From Candidatus Sulfopaludibacter sp. (GTDB lineage Bacteria; Acidobacteriota; Terriglobia; Bryobacterales; Bryobacteraceae), in the NCBI GenBank assembly GCA_031292755.1, contig JARLGM010000004.1:1-64000 (forward strand): a stretch of 64,000 nucleotides of DNA, read 5' to 3'. Below are positions 9,050 to 17,267 of this stretch, in pieces (the first letter of the stretch is position 1; every line of letters starts with the position of its first letter). A model generated the notes under the pieces. The model was given only the letters and a program-made list of their open reading frames with translations, was not told the DNA's origin and made no database searches. A program made the position numbers and the translations under genes.

Positions 9050-10923
9050 GGTTGCTGAAGCTTGCCGCCATCACCCTCGCCGGCCTGTCGATCGCCGTGG
9101 CCGCGGACCGGCCGGTCACAATTACGCAGGAGGGCAACGCATTCACCCTCTCTAACGGCATCGTGACGGCGAAAATCAACAAAACCACTGGCGACCTGAT
9201 GTCGCTCCAGTATCGTGGCCTAGAGACCATGGGCCACGGCTCCGGTCATCCGGCGGGATATTGGGAGCAGACGCCCGCGAAAGCCACACGCCTTGCCGCC
9301 ACCCTGACCATCGATCCGGCCACCAACGGCGGAGCGCGTGGCGAGGTTTCCATTAAGGGAGAATCCGGCGGCAAAGCGCTCGATGGCGGCGGCCAACCGG
9401 GCGGCTCCACGCTCTGCGATCTGGAGATCCGCTACACCATGGCACGCGGCGAGAGCGGCGTGTACACGTACGCCATCTTCACTCACCAGCCCACTTATCC
9501 GGCTACGCAGATCGGCGAGAGCCGCTTCGGCGCCAAACTGAATGCCAAGGTGTTCGATTGGATGTCCATCGACGCACGGCGCAATAAGTTGATGCCCACG
9601 GGCGAAGATTGGGATAAAGGGGCTCTGCTGAACATGAAGGAAGCGCGGCGCCTGACAACCGGCACTTATGCCGGACAGGTGGAGCATAAGTATGATTACT
9701 CCGCCCTGCAATTCGATATACCCGCATTCGGCTGGTCCAGCACGAAAGAACATATCGGGTTGTATTTCATTAATCCTTCCATGGAGTATCTGAGCGGCGG
9801 GGCTACCAAGGTGGAGCTGACTGGGCACTTAGACAATGGCGCGGGTGGTGACCCCACCTTGCTGGACTATTGGCGCGGCACCCACTACGGCGGCAGCGAA
9901 TTGCGGATCGCCGCCGGCGAAGATTGGAGCAAAGTGGTCGGTCCGATCCTCGTATATCTGGATTCCGCCCCTGATCCCAACGCGATGTATAAGGACGCCT
10001 TGGCGCAGGCCGCCAAAGAGTCCGCCAAATGGCCGTACGATTGGGTGCAGGGCGCGGACTATCCCAAAAAGAGCCGACGCGGCGAGGTCACCGGCCAACT
10101 GGCGCTCAACGATCCGCAAGCGAAATCCCTGCCGAACCTGCTGGTCGGGCTGGCATTCCCGGATGCGCCGCCGCGCGGGAGCTGGCAAAACGACGCCAAG
10201 CACTACGAATTCTGGGTGCGTGGTGCCGCGGACGGCCGATTTACGATTCCCAACGTGCGCCCAGGCACTTACCAGTTACACGCCATTGCCGATGGTGTCC
10301 TGGGCGAGTATCAGAAGGCGGATGTCACCGTGGAGCCCGGCGGCAAGGTCAATTTGGGCAAGCTGGAATGGAAACCCGTACGCTACGGGAAACAGATCTG
10401 GGAGATCGGCGTACCCAACCGCAGCGGCGCCGAGTTCTTCAAAGGTGACGATTACTTTCATTGGGGTTGGTATCTGGAATACCCCAGGTTATTCCCCAAC
10501 GATGTGACTTATACGATCGGGCAGAGCGACTACCGCAGGGATTGGTTCTTCGAGCAGGTTCCTCGTGCCGATCAGCCGGACCCTACCGGCCGTGGTACCG
10601 GCCGCGCCACCACGTGGACCATCAACTTCACGCTACCCCAGGATCTGAAAGGGCAAGCCACGCTGCGCCTGGCGCTCGCCGGCGTGTCCGCACGGAGCAT
10701 CGACGTATCGGTGAACGATCAGCCGGCAGGCACGGTCAGCGGCCTGGTCTACAACGCCACCATCAATCGCGACGGCATTCAGGGATCGTGGGTGGAAAAG
10801 GATGTAACCTTCGACGCATCCCTGATGAAGGAGGGCAGGAACGTCCTCAAGCTGACCATCCCGGCGGGCGGCCTCACCAGCGGAATCATCTACGACTACC
10901 TGCGCCTGGAAGTAGCCCAGTAA
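9046..10923 (+). CDS. Rhamnogalacturonan lyase, polysaccharide lyase family 4
   Basis: This 625-residue secreted enzyme starts at 9046 inside the ATGA overlap (MRLLKLAAITLAGLSIAVAA signal). Domains in order: an N-terminal beta-super-sandwich (about 25-330; FTLSNGIVTAKINKTTGDLMSLQYRG split over two strands), a middle Fn3-like domain (about 345-430; RGEVTGQLALND, GRFTIPNVRPGTYQLHAIADG) and a C-terminal CBM-like jelly roll (about 440-625; IWEIGVPNRSGAEF, WTINFTLPQDLKGQATLRLALAG). This three-domain order is that of family PL4, which cleaves the rhamnose-galacturonate bond of rhamnogalacturonan I by beta-elimination. Catalytic Lys/His were not assigned. It is the clearest carbohydrate enzyme in the window. 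Confidence 0.88.
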   Translation: MRLLKLAAITLAGLSIAVAADRPVTITQEGNAFTLSNGIVTAKINKTTGDLMSLQYRGLETMGHGSGHPAGYWEQTPAKATRLAATLTIDPATNGGARGEVSIKGESGGKALDGGGQPGGSTLCDLEIRYTMARGESGVYTYAIFTHQPTYPATQIGESRFGAKLNAKVFDWMSIDARRNKLMPTGEDWDKGALLNMKEARRLTTGTYAGQVEHKYDYSALQFDIPAFGWSSTKEHIGLYFINPSMEYLSGGATKVELTGHLDNGAGGDPTLLDYWRGTHYGGSELRIAAGEDWSKVVGPILVYLDSAPDPNAMYKDALAQAAKESAKWPYDWVQGADYPKKSRRGEVTGQLALNDPQAKSLPNLLVGLAFPDAPPRGSWQNDAKHYEFWVRGAADGRFTIPNVRPGTYQLHAIADGVLGEYQKADVTVEPGGKVNLGKLEWKPVRYGKQIWEIGVPNRSGAEFFKGDDYFHWGWYLEYPRLFPNDVTYTIGQSDYRRDWFFEQVPRADQPDPTGRGTGRATTWTINFTLPQDLKGQATLRLALAGVSARSIDVSVNDQPAGTVSGLVYNATINRDGIQGSWVEKDVTFDASLMKEGRNVLKLTIPAGGLTSGIIYDYLRLEVAQ

Positions 10924-10937
10924 GACGGCTTGTCCGG

Positions 10938-12005
10938 TTACACAATCAACATGCAGTCGCCGTACGAATAAAACCGGTACCGCGCCTCCACCGCGTGCCG
11001 GTATGCCGCCAGCGCCAGTTCGCAGCCGGCGAAGGCGCCCACCAGCAGCAGCAGGCTGGTCTTCGGCAAGTGGAAATTGGTGAGCATGGCGCCGGTGCCT
11101 CGAAATGCGAAGCCGGGGTAAATGAATATGTCCGTCTCCCCGTTGGAGTCGCGCAGTTCGCCGGAACGTAACGCGCTCTCCACCGTGCGCACGCTGGTAG
11201 TGCCGACCACCACCAGGCGGCGTGCCGCGCGCATCCTGGCCGCGTTCTCTTCGGTGATGCAGTAACGCTCCGAGTGCAGCTTGCCTTGCTCCACCTGCTC
11301 GGCGTGCAGCGGCTGAAACGTTCCCAGGCCCACATGGAGCGTCACGTATGCCACCTCCGCACCCGCCGCGCGGCACTGCTCCAGAATCTCCGGCGTGAAG
11401 TGCAGTCCCGCGGTAGGCGCCGCCACGGAGCCTTTCTCGCGCGCGAATACCGTCTGATACCGCTCCCGGTCGCGCGCCTCATCGCCGCGCTTAATGTACG
11501 GAGGCAGCGGCACATGGCCGATCTTTTCGAACTCGCCGAACAGGTCGGCCTCGGTATGGAATCGGATAGTCCGCTCCCCGAACTCGCCGCGGCCGGTGAT
11601 TTCCGCTTCCAGGCCAGCGGCAAAATGGATCCGCTCGCCCACCGGCATTTTGCGGCCGGGCCGCACCAGGGCGTCCCAATCGCGACCGTCCCCGCTCACC
11701 GGCCGCAGTAGGAAAACTTCTACTTCCCCGCTCAGATACTCGTTTCGCTTGGGATTGTTTTTGCCGATGGGCAGCGCGTGAATGCCTGCGCGATGCCCGA
11801 ACAGCCGCGCCGGAAACACACGCGAATCGTTCAGCACCAGGCAATCCCCGGCACGCAGGAAAGACGGGAAGTCGCGGAATGTGCGATCTTCCCAGCGACC
11901 CTCCGCGCGATAAACCACCATCATGCGGCCGCCGGCCCGATCGGCAGGCGGTTCCTGGGCAATTAGCTCTTCCGGCAATGCGTAGTCAAACTGGTCGAGT
12001 TCCAA
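10938..12005 (-). CDS. queA: S-adenosylmethionine:tRNA ribosyltransferase-isomerase (queuosine synthesis)
   Basis: This 355-residue protein has the normal length for QueA. It starts at 12005 with the family opening MELDQFDYALPEELIAQEP and contains LVLNDSRVFPARLFG, GSVAAPTAGLHFTPEIL, YVTLHVGLGTFQPL, TTSVRTVESAL and TNFHLPKTSLLLLV. It transfers and rearranges the ribose of SAM onto preQ1 in tRNA to form epoxyqueuosine. It converges on the rhamnogalacturonan lyase gene with a 14-bp gap and shares a 65-bp upstream region with the divergent PadR gene. Confidence 0.97.
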   Translation of the reverse strand: MELDQFDYALPEELIAQEPPADRAGGRMMVVYRAEGRWEDRTFRDFPSFLRAGDCLVLNDSRVFPARLFGHRAGIHALPIGKNNPKRNEYLSGEVEVFLLRPVSGDGRDWDALVRPGRKMPVGERIHFAAGLEAEITGRGEFGERTIRFHTEADLFGEFEKIGHVPLPPYIKRGDEARDRERYQTVFAREKGSVAAPTAGLHFTPEILEQCRAAGAEVAYVTLHVGLGTFQPLHAEQVEQGKLHSERYCITEENAARMRAARRLVVVGTTSVRTVESALRSGELRDSNGETDIFIYPGFAFRGTGAMLTNFHLPKTSLLLLVGAFAGCELALAAYRHAVEARYRFYSYGDCMLIV

Positions 12006-12013
12006 GTTTTACT

Positions 12014-12050
12014 GTAAGGCATTGACACGCCGGGAGGCCTGCCTTACGCT
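12014..12050 (+). promoter_or_regulatory. Candidate promoter and operator of the PadR gene
   Basis: TTGACA (12022-12027) is followed after 17 bases by TACGCT (12045-12050). The two are framed by the inverted repeat GTAAGGC (12014-12020) / GCCTTAC (12041-12047). The repeat overlaps both promoter elements, a suitable place for autoregulation by the PadR protein that starts 20 bases downstream. The repeat also lies close to the queA start. Assignment is by sequence pattern only. Confidence 0.35.
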
Positions 12051-12070
12051 AATATGGGAATCCAATAGGT

Positions 12071-12415
12071 ATGGGAAAACAGCTCGATATCGCACAAGGC
12101 ACGCTGGCCCTGATGGTGCTCAAGACCCTGGAGGCCCTGGGACCCCTGCACGGGTATGGCATTGCGCGGCGCATTGAGCAGACCAGCGGCGACCGCCTGG
12201 TGCTCAACTACGGTACCCTCTATCCCGCTCTGCTCAAGATGGAGCAGGAGGGCTACATCGCCTCGGAGTGGGGCGTATCCGATAACAATCGCAAGGCCAA
12301 GTTCTACAGGCTGACTCGCGCAGGCCGGGCACGCCTGGAGAAGGAAGCGCGCGAGTGGCGCCAGACTGCCGATGTGATGGATTGCTTCCTTTCGCCCGGC
12401 AAGGAAACGGCGTGA
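12071..12415 (+). CDS. PadR-family transcriptional regulator
   Basis: This 114-residue protein is the usual length for a short PadR. It contains a winged helix (LALMVLKTLEALGPLHGYGIA, split across helices; NYGTLYPALLKMEQEGYI) and a C-terminal dimerisation helix (RAGRARLEKEAREWRQT). In acidobacteria such genes usually precede a MacB-like ABC permease. Here the next gene is on the opposite strand, so it stands alone and its target is unknown. The inverted repeat at its promoter suggests that it represses itself. Confidence 0.93.
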   Translation: MGKQLDIAQGTLALMVLKTLEALGPLHGYGIARRIEQTSGDRLVLNYGTLYPALLKMEQEGYIASEWGVSDNNRKAKFYRLTRAGRARLEKEAREWRQTADVMDCFLSPGKETA

Positions 12416-12437
12416 GCCAGGCCGATCCTCCGCGGCA

Positions 12438-13001
12438 TTACGGCAGGAGTGATTCCAGCACCGCCAGGGTGCGCACCACTTCGCAATACTCGCCGTGCAG
12501 ATTCGCCAGGCTCATGGCGTGGACTTCCCCGGCCGTCCGCCACACTCCGTCCCAGTCGCGCTGTCCGAAGGTGAAAGTGGCGTCGTCCACCAGCAGAGTC
12601 CGGAAGCCCAGATTGCCCGCCATGCGAACCGTGGCCTCCACGGAATTGTTGGTGATCACACCGGCCACGACAACAGTGGTGTGCCCTGCTGCGCGCAAAC
12701 GCGCCTCCAGGTCCGTGCCGATGAAGGCGCTGTTGGTGCGCTTCCCAATCACCGGCTCGCCGTCTACGGGCAAAGCTTCGGGTTTGAAATCGTGACCCGG
12801 CTGTCCCGGACGGTAGTGCGAGGCCCGCTCAACGGAATCGTGGCGCACGTGGTACACCGGCCGTCCGCCGGCGCGCCATGCCGCCAGCAGCGCGGCCACA
12901 TTGTTCTCCGCCTGCGGATTGTTGCGCTCTCCCCAATCGGGATGGTCGATCGCCTTTTGCAGATCGATCAGCAGAAGCACGGCGTTTTCCGGAAGCCTCA
13001 T
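12438..13001 (-). CDS. Isochorismatase-fold hydrolase with Ser in place of the catalytic Cys
   Basis: This 187-residue protein starts at 13001 (MRLPENAVLLLIDLQ) in an ATGA overlap with the upstream metalloprotease gene. The fold is clear: the Asp of LLLIDLQ, the Lys of VIGKRTNSAFIGT and the segment VVVAGVITNNSVEATVRMAG. In cysteine hydrolases of this superfamily the motif is GVxTxxCVxxT; here the Cys position is Ser (codon TCC). True isochorismatases do not need the Cys, so a vinyl-ether or other hydrolase activity is possible, but amidase activity is doubtful. The natural substrate cannot be read. No siderophore or phenazine genes are nearby. Confidence 0.85.
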   Translation of the reverse strand: MRLPENAVLLLIDLQKAIDHPDWGERNNPQAENNVAALLAAWRAGGRPVYHVRHDSVERASHYRPGQPGHDFKPEALPVDGEPVIGKRTNSAFIGTDLEARLRAAGHTTVVVAGVITNNSVEATVRMAGNLGFRTLLVDDATFTFGQRDWDGVWRTAGEVHAMSLANLHGEYCEVVRTLAVLESLLP

Positions 13002-14743
13002 TGGAATTCCACGCCCCGCACAATGCCTTCTTTGTCCTTCATGGCGGCGTACTCCACCAGTACCGGATTCCCGGGCTGCGGCCCGCAGACGAACGCTTCG
13101 GGCGCATGGCGCATCTGCACGCGGGTGGGATCGGGAATGGTGAGCGAGAGTTTGCCATCCGGCGTGTCCAGCGTGATGCGGAGCGCGGTTTGGCCGCATG
13201 CGATTTCGAGCAGCTTGCCGCGCACGCGGCGCAGGTCGTCGGCCGGTTCGATGAACGGGTTGAACACCTCGGCGTTGTTGGGCGCGCGCGTGGTGACCAT
13301 TTGCGGGTTGCCTGCGGCGTCGCGCGCCAGCCGCACAGCCAGGTGCGTTTCGGCGATGTACGCCAGGCGCGCGGCGTAGGCGCGCTCTTCGGCGGTCGCG
13401 GCCCGCCCGGCGGCGCGTTCGGCAGCCGCCTTGGCCTCGTCACCTCGTGCCAGTGCGGTCAACGCGTCTGCCTTGGCGCACCAGTAAGCGAAGGCACGCG
13501 CCGGCGCGATTTCCCGCATGGCCTGCAACTGCGAGAGCGCAGCTTCGGGGCGGTTGGAATTCTGCTCCAGTATCGCCAGCATCCATCGTGCATCTTCGAA
13601 ATCGGGACGGAGAGTGACGGCAAGCTCCAGCGCCGCGCGGCGTTCATCCCGGCGGGAAGGGTCTGCGTCCAGCAGTTCGGCGTAGCGGAAGCAGATGGCC
13701 GCATTGTTCAAGCCCAGATCGACTGCCCGCTTCCACAGCTTGCGCGCTTCGTCATCCTGCTTGCGGGCGGCGGCCACACTGCCCAGGCCCGCCCACGTTT
13801 CGGCGGATTCGCCAGTCTCGCGGGCCAGGTCGCGATAGGCCGATTCCGCGCCATTCAGGTCACCCGTAATCAGGAGTAATTCGGCCATGAGCAACTGCAC
13901 CGCGCTGCCGGACGTTTGGGTGATGGCCGGGAGCGCGGAATCCGGCTCGGGAGCAGCCAGGGGAATGGGTTTCGAGCCCTCGCGTGCCACCCAGGCCGTC
14001 AAATCGTGCATCAACCCGTGAAGCGGTTTGTGACAGGCCGACTGCACCGCAGCGGGTCCATCGGCGCCTGCTGCCAGCGCGGCCGTCAGGTCGCCGAAGC
14101 ACGGCCGGTAAGCGGGAGAAAGCGCCAGCATTCCGGTGAGCGCCCAGCTTTCCGCATAGAACAGCGCCGAAGTGGCGCGCTCGTCGCGGAGGGGCGAGTT
14201 GGCGGGCATGGCCATCAACTGCTCCAGCGGCATCCAGCGGGTGTGACGCAGGACGGACAGGCGCCCCGGCAACGCGCCGCCGATCCGGCTGCCGCGCCGG
14301 TCAACGCGCAGCGTGGAAAACAGGTCCGCGAGGCCTTCGCTCAGCCACGGCGGAAACCGGCGCGACGCGGCGTGTTGAATCAGGTGGGCGTACTCGTGGG
14401 CCGCCATCGGGAAGGCTTCTTCACCCAGTGAGGGCATCACGATATAGTTCCGGTCTCCTGCGGCCACGAAGTAAGCGTCCGCCGTGGGCGTCATGCGGTA
14501 GCGGGCGTACTCGGTTTCGGAGTGGAATCCGATCACGCGGACCGGCGTACGTCCGGCGACGTCCAGTCCGGTTTCCTGCCGCACAGTGGCGCGCAGTTGC
14601 TCGAACCAGCGTAACGCTGCACGCGCGGGCGCTTCGCCATCCTGCGAGTAAATCTCGAAATGTGGATTGCGCGCCAGAGTCCAGTCGGCCGCCACCCCGA
14701 GGGCCGGGAGGAGCAGGGCCGCGAGCAGGCGAGGCGCAGGCAT
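12998..14743 (-). CDS. Secreted zinc metalloprotease-like protein with TPR repeats (DUF1570/peptidase MA type)
   Basis: This 581-residue protein has a signal peptide (MPAPRLLAALLLPALGVAAD). Residues 20-200 form the protease-like domain, with NPHFEIYSQDG at its start and the HExxH motif in MAAHEYAHLIQH, followed by PPWLSEGLADLFS, whose Glu is the usual third zinc ligand. Residues 280-460 are helical TPR repeats (GDLNGAESAYRDLARETG, RPDFEDARWMLAILEQN). The last 100 residues form a small beta domain. The substrate is unknown. It is cotranscribed with the isochorismatase-fold gene. Confidence 0.82.
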   Translation of the reverse strand: MPAPRLLAALLLPALGVAADWTLARNPHFEIYSQDGEAPARAALRWFEQLRATVRQETGLDVAGRTPVRVIGFHSETEYARYRMTPTADAYFVAAGDRNYIVMPSLGEEAFPMAAHEYAHLIQHAASRRFPPWLSEGLADLFSTLRVDRRGSRIGGALPGRLSVLRHTRWMPLEQLMAMPANSPLRDERATSALFYAESWALTGMLALSPAYRPCFGDLTAALAAGADGPAAVQSACHKPLHGLMHDLTAWVAREGSKPIPLAAPEPDSALPAITQTSGSAVQLLMAELLLITGDLNGAESAYRDLARETGESAETWAGLGSVAAARKQDDEARKLWKRAVDLGLNNAAICFRYAELLDADPSRRDERRAALELAVTLRPDFEDARWMLAILEQNSNRPEAALSQLQAMREIAPARAFAYWCAKADALTALARGDEAKAAAERAAGRAATAEERAYAARLAYIAETHLAVRLARDAAGNPQMVTTRAPNNAEVFNPFIEPADDLRRVRGKLLEIACGQTALRITLDTPDGKLSLTIPDPTRVQMRHAPEAFVCGPQPGNPVLVEYAAMKDKEGIVRGVEFQ

Positions 14744-14762
14744 CTTCTTTTAGAATAAGGCC

Positions 14763-15134
14763 ATGAGTGTGGATTGGATCCGGCGCTGCTGCATGGCGTT
14801 TCCGCACGCCACCGAGCAGGTGCAGTGGGGCGACAATCTGGTATTCAAAGTGGGCGGAAAGATCTTCGCCATCGCTGCCCTGGAACCCTCGGCGCTGTTT
14901 GTCAGCTTCAAGGTGACGCCGGATGATTTTGCCGAATTGACGGAACGGCCGGGCGTGATCCCCGCGCCTTACCTGGCGCGCGCGCTGTGGGTGGCGCTGG
15001 AGAGCGAGGACGCTCTGCCGGCGGCGGAAGCGAAAAAGCTGTTGCGGCAGTCGTACGATCTGGTGTTCGCCAAATTGCCGAAGAAGATGCAAGCAACGCT
15101 GGGTCAGCGCGCCGGAAGGGCGAAGGCCACGTAA
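14763..15134 (+). CDS. MmcQ/YjbR family protein
   Basis: This 123-residue protein has the normal length and hallmarks of the MmcQ/YjbR family: FPHATEQVQWGDNLVFKVGGKIFA near the start (read as two segments), FVSFKVTPDDFAEL, and a C-terminal helix with LLRQSYDLVFAKLPKK. The fold resembles a DNA-binding cyanobacterial-type domain, but the function of the family is not known. Its last 31 bases overlap the end of the convergent PQQ dehydrogenase gene. Confidence 0.9.
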   Translation: MSVDWIRRCCMAFPHATEQVQWGDNLVFKVGGKIFAIAALEPSALFVSFKVTPDDFAELTERPGVIPAPYLARALWVALESEDALPAAEAKKLLRQSYDLVFAKLPKKMQATLGQRAGRAKAT

Positions 15135-17173
15135 GTTCCGCCGGAGGGACCGCCGCGGCCGGCCTTTCCTCCCGTCGCGAAGATCACGACATACTGCCTG
15201 CCATTCACCTCGTACGTGATCGGCGTGGCATTGCCGGCGAAGGGGAGAGTGGTCTCCCACAGAAGCTTCCCCGTCGCCTTATCGAAGGCGCGAAACTTGC
15301 GGTCGAAGTTGGTCGCGGCGATGAAGACCAGGCCGCCGGCCGTGACGATGGGCCCGCCGTAGTTCTCGCTGCCGGTGTCCTTCAGACCCTGCGCCACCAG
15401 CGCGGGGTATTCTCCCAGCGGAATCTTCCAGGCGTACTCGCCGGTATTCAGGTCGATGGCGTTAAGCGTGCCCCACGGCGGGACGACGGCGGGATAGCCG
15501 TCCGGATCTAAAAATTTGTGATAGCCGGTGAAGCGGTACTTCGCCGCGGCCTGTGGTTCCGCGCCATCCAGTTCTTTGCTTTCGCCGCTCAACACGTACT
15601 GCGCGGTGGCGCGAACGTCGGCGGGGCTGAGGTTCGGAAACGCGGGCATGCGTCCGGCGCCCTGGCGGATCACCGTGGCAATCTCCGGAGCGGTGCGCCT
15701 GCCGCGCAGCGCCAGTAGCGAAGGAATCTGCGGCGGCGCTCCCGACAGATCGTCGCCGTGGCAATCGGCGCAGTGGGTCTGGTAGGTGTGGCGCGGGGAA
15801 CTGCCTCCGTGATCTTCAGCCAGGCTGGATGTCCACGGCAGGTCGTTGGCATTCACGTAAAGACGGCCCGTTTCCGGATCGAAGGCGGAGCCGCCCCACT
15901 CCGCGCCGCCATCGAAGCCGGGAAAAATCACCGTCTCCTGGTCCACACGCAGCGGGACGAACTGGCCATCGCTTTGCAATTTTCGAAACTGCTCCAGCGC
16001 CGAGGCGTGCGCCTCGGGAGTGCGATTGGTGAGCAGGTCTTCGGTCAATCGCTGGCGCGCATAAGGAGCAGGCCGCACCGGGAGCACCTGCGTCTCCGCG
16101 GCCACTTCACCCGGCACGGTGCTGGCCGGGTAGCGGCGCGATTCGAGAGGGAAGAGGGGCTTGCCCGTGGCGCGATCGAAGAGGTAGACCCATCCCTGCT
16201 TGCTGGTCTGCGCCACCGCATCGACAAGTTTGCCATCGTGCCGGACGGTGACCAGCGATGGCGGCGACGGAAAATCGCGATCCCAGATGTCGTGCCGGAC
16301 GCCCTGAAAGTGCCAGACGCGCTCGCCGGTATCGGCGCGCAGAGCCAGCAGCGTGTTGGCGAACAGGTCGTCGCCCACGCGGTCCGCGCCGTAGAAGTCG
16401 CTGGCTGCCGAGCCGGTCGGCACGTACACGATACCGCGTCTGGCATCCACCGCCATGCCGCACCAGTTGTTGGCGGAACCGGTGTAGGTCCAGGCATCTT
16501 TCGGCCAGCTGTCGTAGCCGAATTCACCGGGATGCGGAATGGTATGGAAACTCCACCGCAATTTGCCGGTGCGGACATCGAAGGCGCGGATATCGCCGGT
16601 GGGCGATGGCAGCGCCTCGGGCGTGCGGCCTCCCACAATCAACAGGTCCTTATAGATGATGCCTGGGCTGGTGAGCACAATCGACTGTTTTTCAGGATCC
16701 CGGCCGAGCCCTTCGCGCAGGTCGATCCGTCCGTCCTTGCCGAATTCAGCGGCCGCTTTGCCGGTACGTGGATCGATGGCGTACACAAAACTCTGCACCG
16801 CGGCAAACAGGCGCGCCTGCCTGCCATCGGTCCAATACACGAGCGAGCGATTCGCGCCGCGTCCAGCGATTCCGGAATCGAAACTCCAAAGCAGTTTGCC
16901 GGTGGCCGCATCGAGCGCGATCGCCTTGTGGCGCGGCGTCAAGCCGAACAGTACGTTGCCCACCATAATGGGCTGGGTCTGCGGATCGCCGGGGCCATCC
17001 GCCGTATCGTAGCTCCACGCCACGCGCAACTGCTTCACGTTGGAGCGATTCACCTGGCGCAAATCGGAATAACGAATATCCGCGGGACCGCCGCCGTACG
17101 CGGGCCAATCGTGCGCCGCCGCGCCCACCAGAGGCGCCAGCGCGGCCAGAAGAATGCACCGGCTTAGGATCAT
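15104..17173 (-). CDS. PQQ-dependent dehydrogenase with an inserted cytochrome c domain
   Basis: This 689-residue periplasmic quinohaemoprotein has a signal peptide (MILSRCILLAALAPLVGAAA). The beta-propeller repeats are those of PQQ enzymes (ALDAATGKLLWSFDSG, IRAFDVRTGKLRWSFHT, DTGERVWHFQGVRHDIWDRD, LNTGEYAWKIPLGEYP, FDKATGKLLWETTLPF). Near residue 466 a class I cytochrome c is inserted between blades (QTHCADCHGDDLSG, CxxCH haem motif; distal Met probably in GRMPAFPNLS). The layout matches glucose/alcohol dehydrogenases of the quinate type that pass electrons from sugar or alcohol to the respiratory chain. The substrate is not determined. The strand is opposite to purC, 94 bp away. Confidence 0.92.
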   Translation of the reverse strand: MILSRCILLAALAPLVGAAAHDWPAYGGGPADIRYSDLRQVNRSNVKQLRVAWSYDTADGPGDPQTQPIMVGNVLFGLTPRHKAIALDAATGKLLWSFDSGIAGRGANRSLVYWTDGRQARLFAAVQSFVYAIDPRTGKAAAEFGKDGRIDLREGLGRDPEKQSIVLTSPGIIYKDLLIVGGRTPEALPSPTGDIRAFDVRTGKLRWSFHTIPHPGEFGYDSWPKDAWTYTGSANNWCGMAVDARRGIVYVPTGSAASDFYGADRVGDDLFANTLLALRADTGERVWHFQGVRHDIWDRDFPSPPSLVTVRHDGKLVDAVAQTSKQGWVYLFDRATGKPLFPLESRRYPASTVPGEVAAETQVLPVRPAPYARQRLTEDLLTNRTPEAHASALEQFRKLQSDGQFVPLRVDQETVIFPGFDGGAEWGGSAFDPETGRLYVNANDLPWTSSLAEDHGGSSPRHTYQTHCADCHGDDLSGAPPQIPSLLALRGRRTAPEIATVIRQGAGRMPAFPNLSPADVRATAQYVLSGESKELDGAEPQAAAKYRFTGYHKFLDPDGYPAVVPPWGTLNAIDLNTGEYAWKIPLGEYPALVAQGLKDTGSENYGGPIVTAGGLVFIAATNFDRKFRAFDKATGKLLWETTLPFAGNATPITYEVNGRQYVVIFATGGKAGRGGPSGGTYVAFALPAR

Positions 17174-17203
17174 GCCGCCGATATTGTACCAGCGTTTTCT
17201 CGA

Positions 17204-17232
17204 TTTGCATTTTGCGCGGGACAGGTTATCAT
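17204..17232 (+). promoter_or_regulatory. Candidate sigma-70-type promoter of the purC operon
   Basis: TTTGCA (17204-17209) and TATCAT (17227-17232) are 17 bases apart in an AT-rich stretch. They lie 35 bases before the GTG start of purC and outside any gene. The match is partial (4/6 and 5/6 to the consensus). Confidence 0.35.
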
Positions 17233-17267
17233 TTTAGTTACTCCCCCGATAGAAATCGAAGGCAAGC

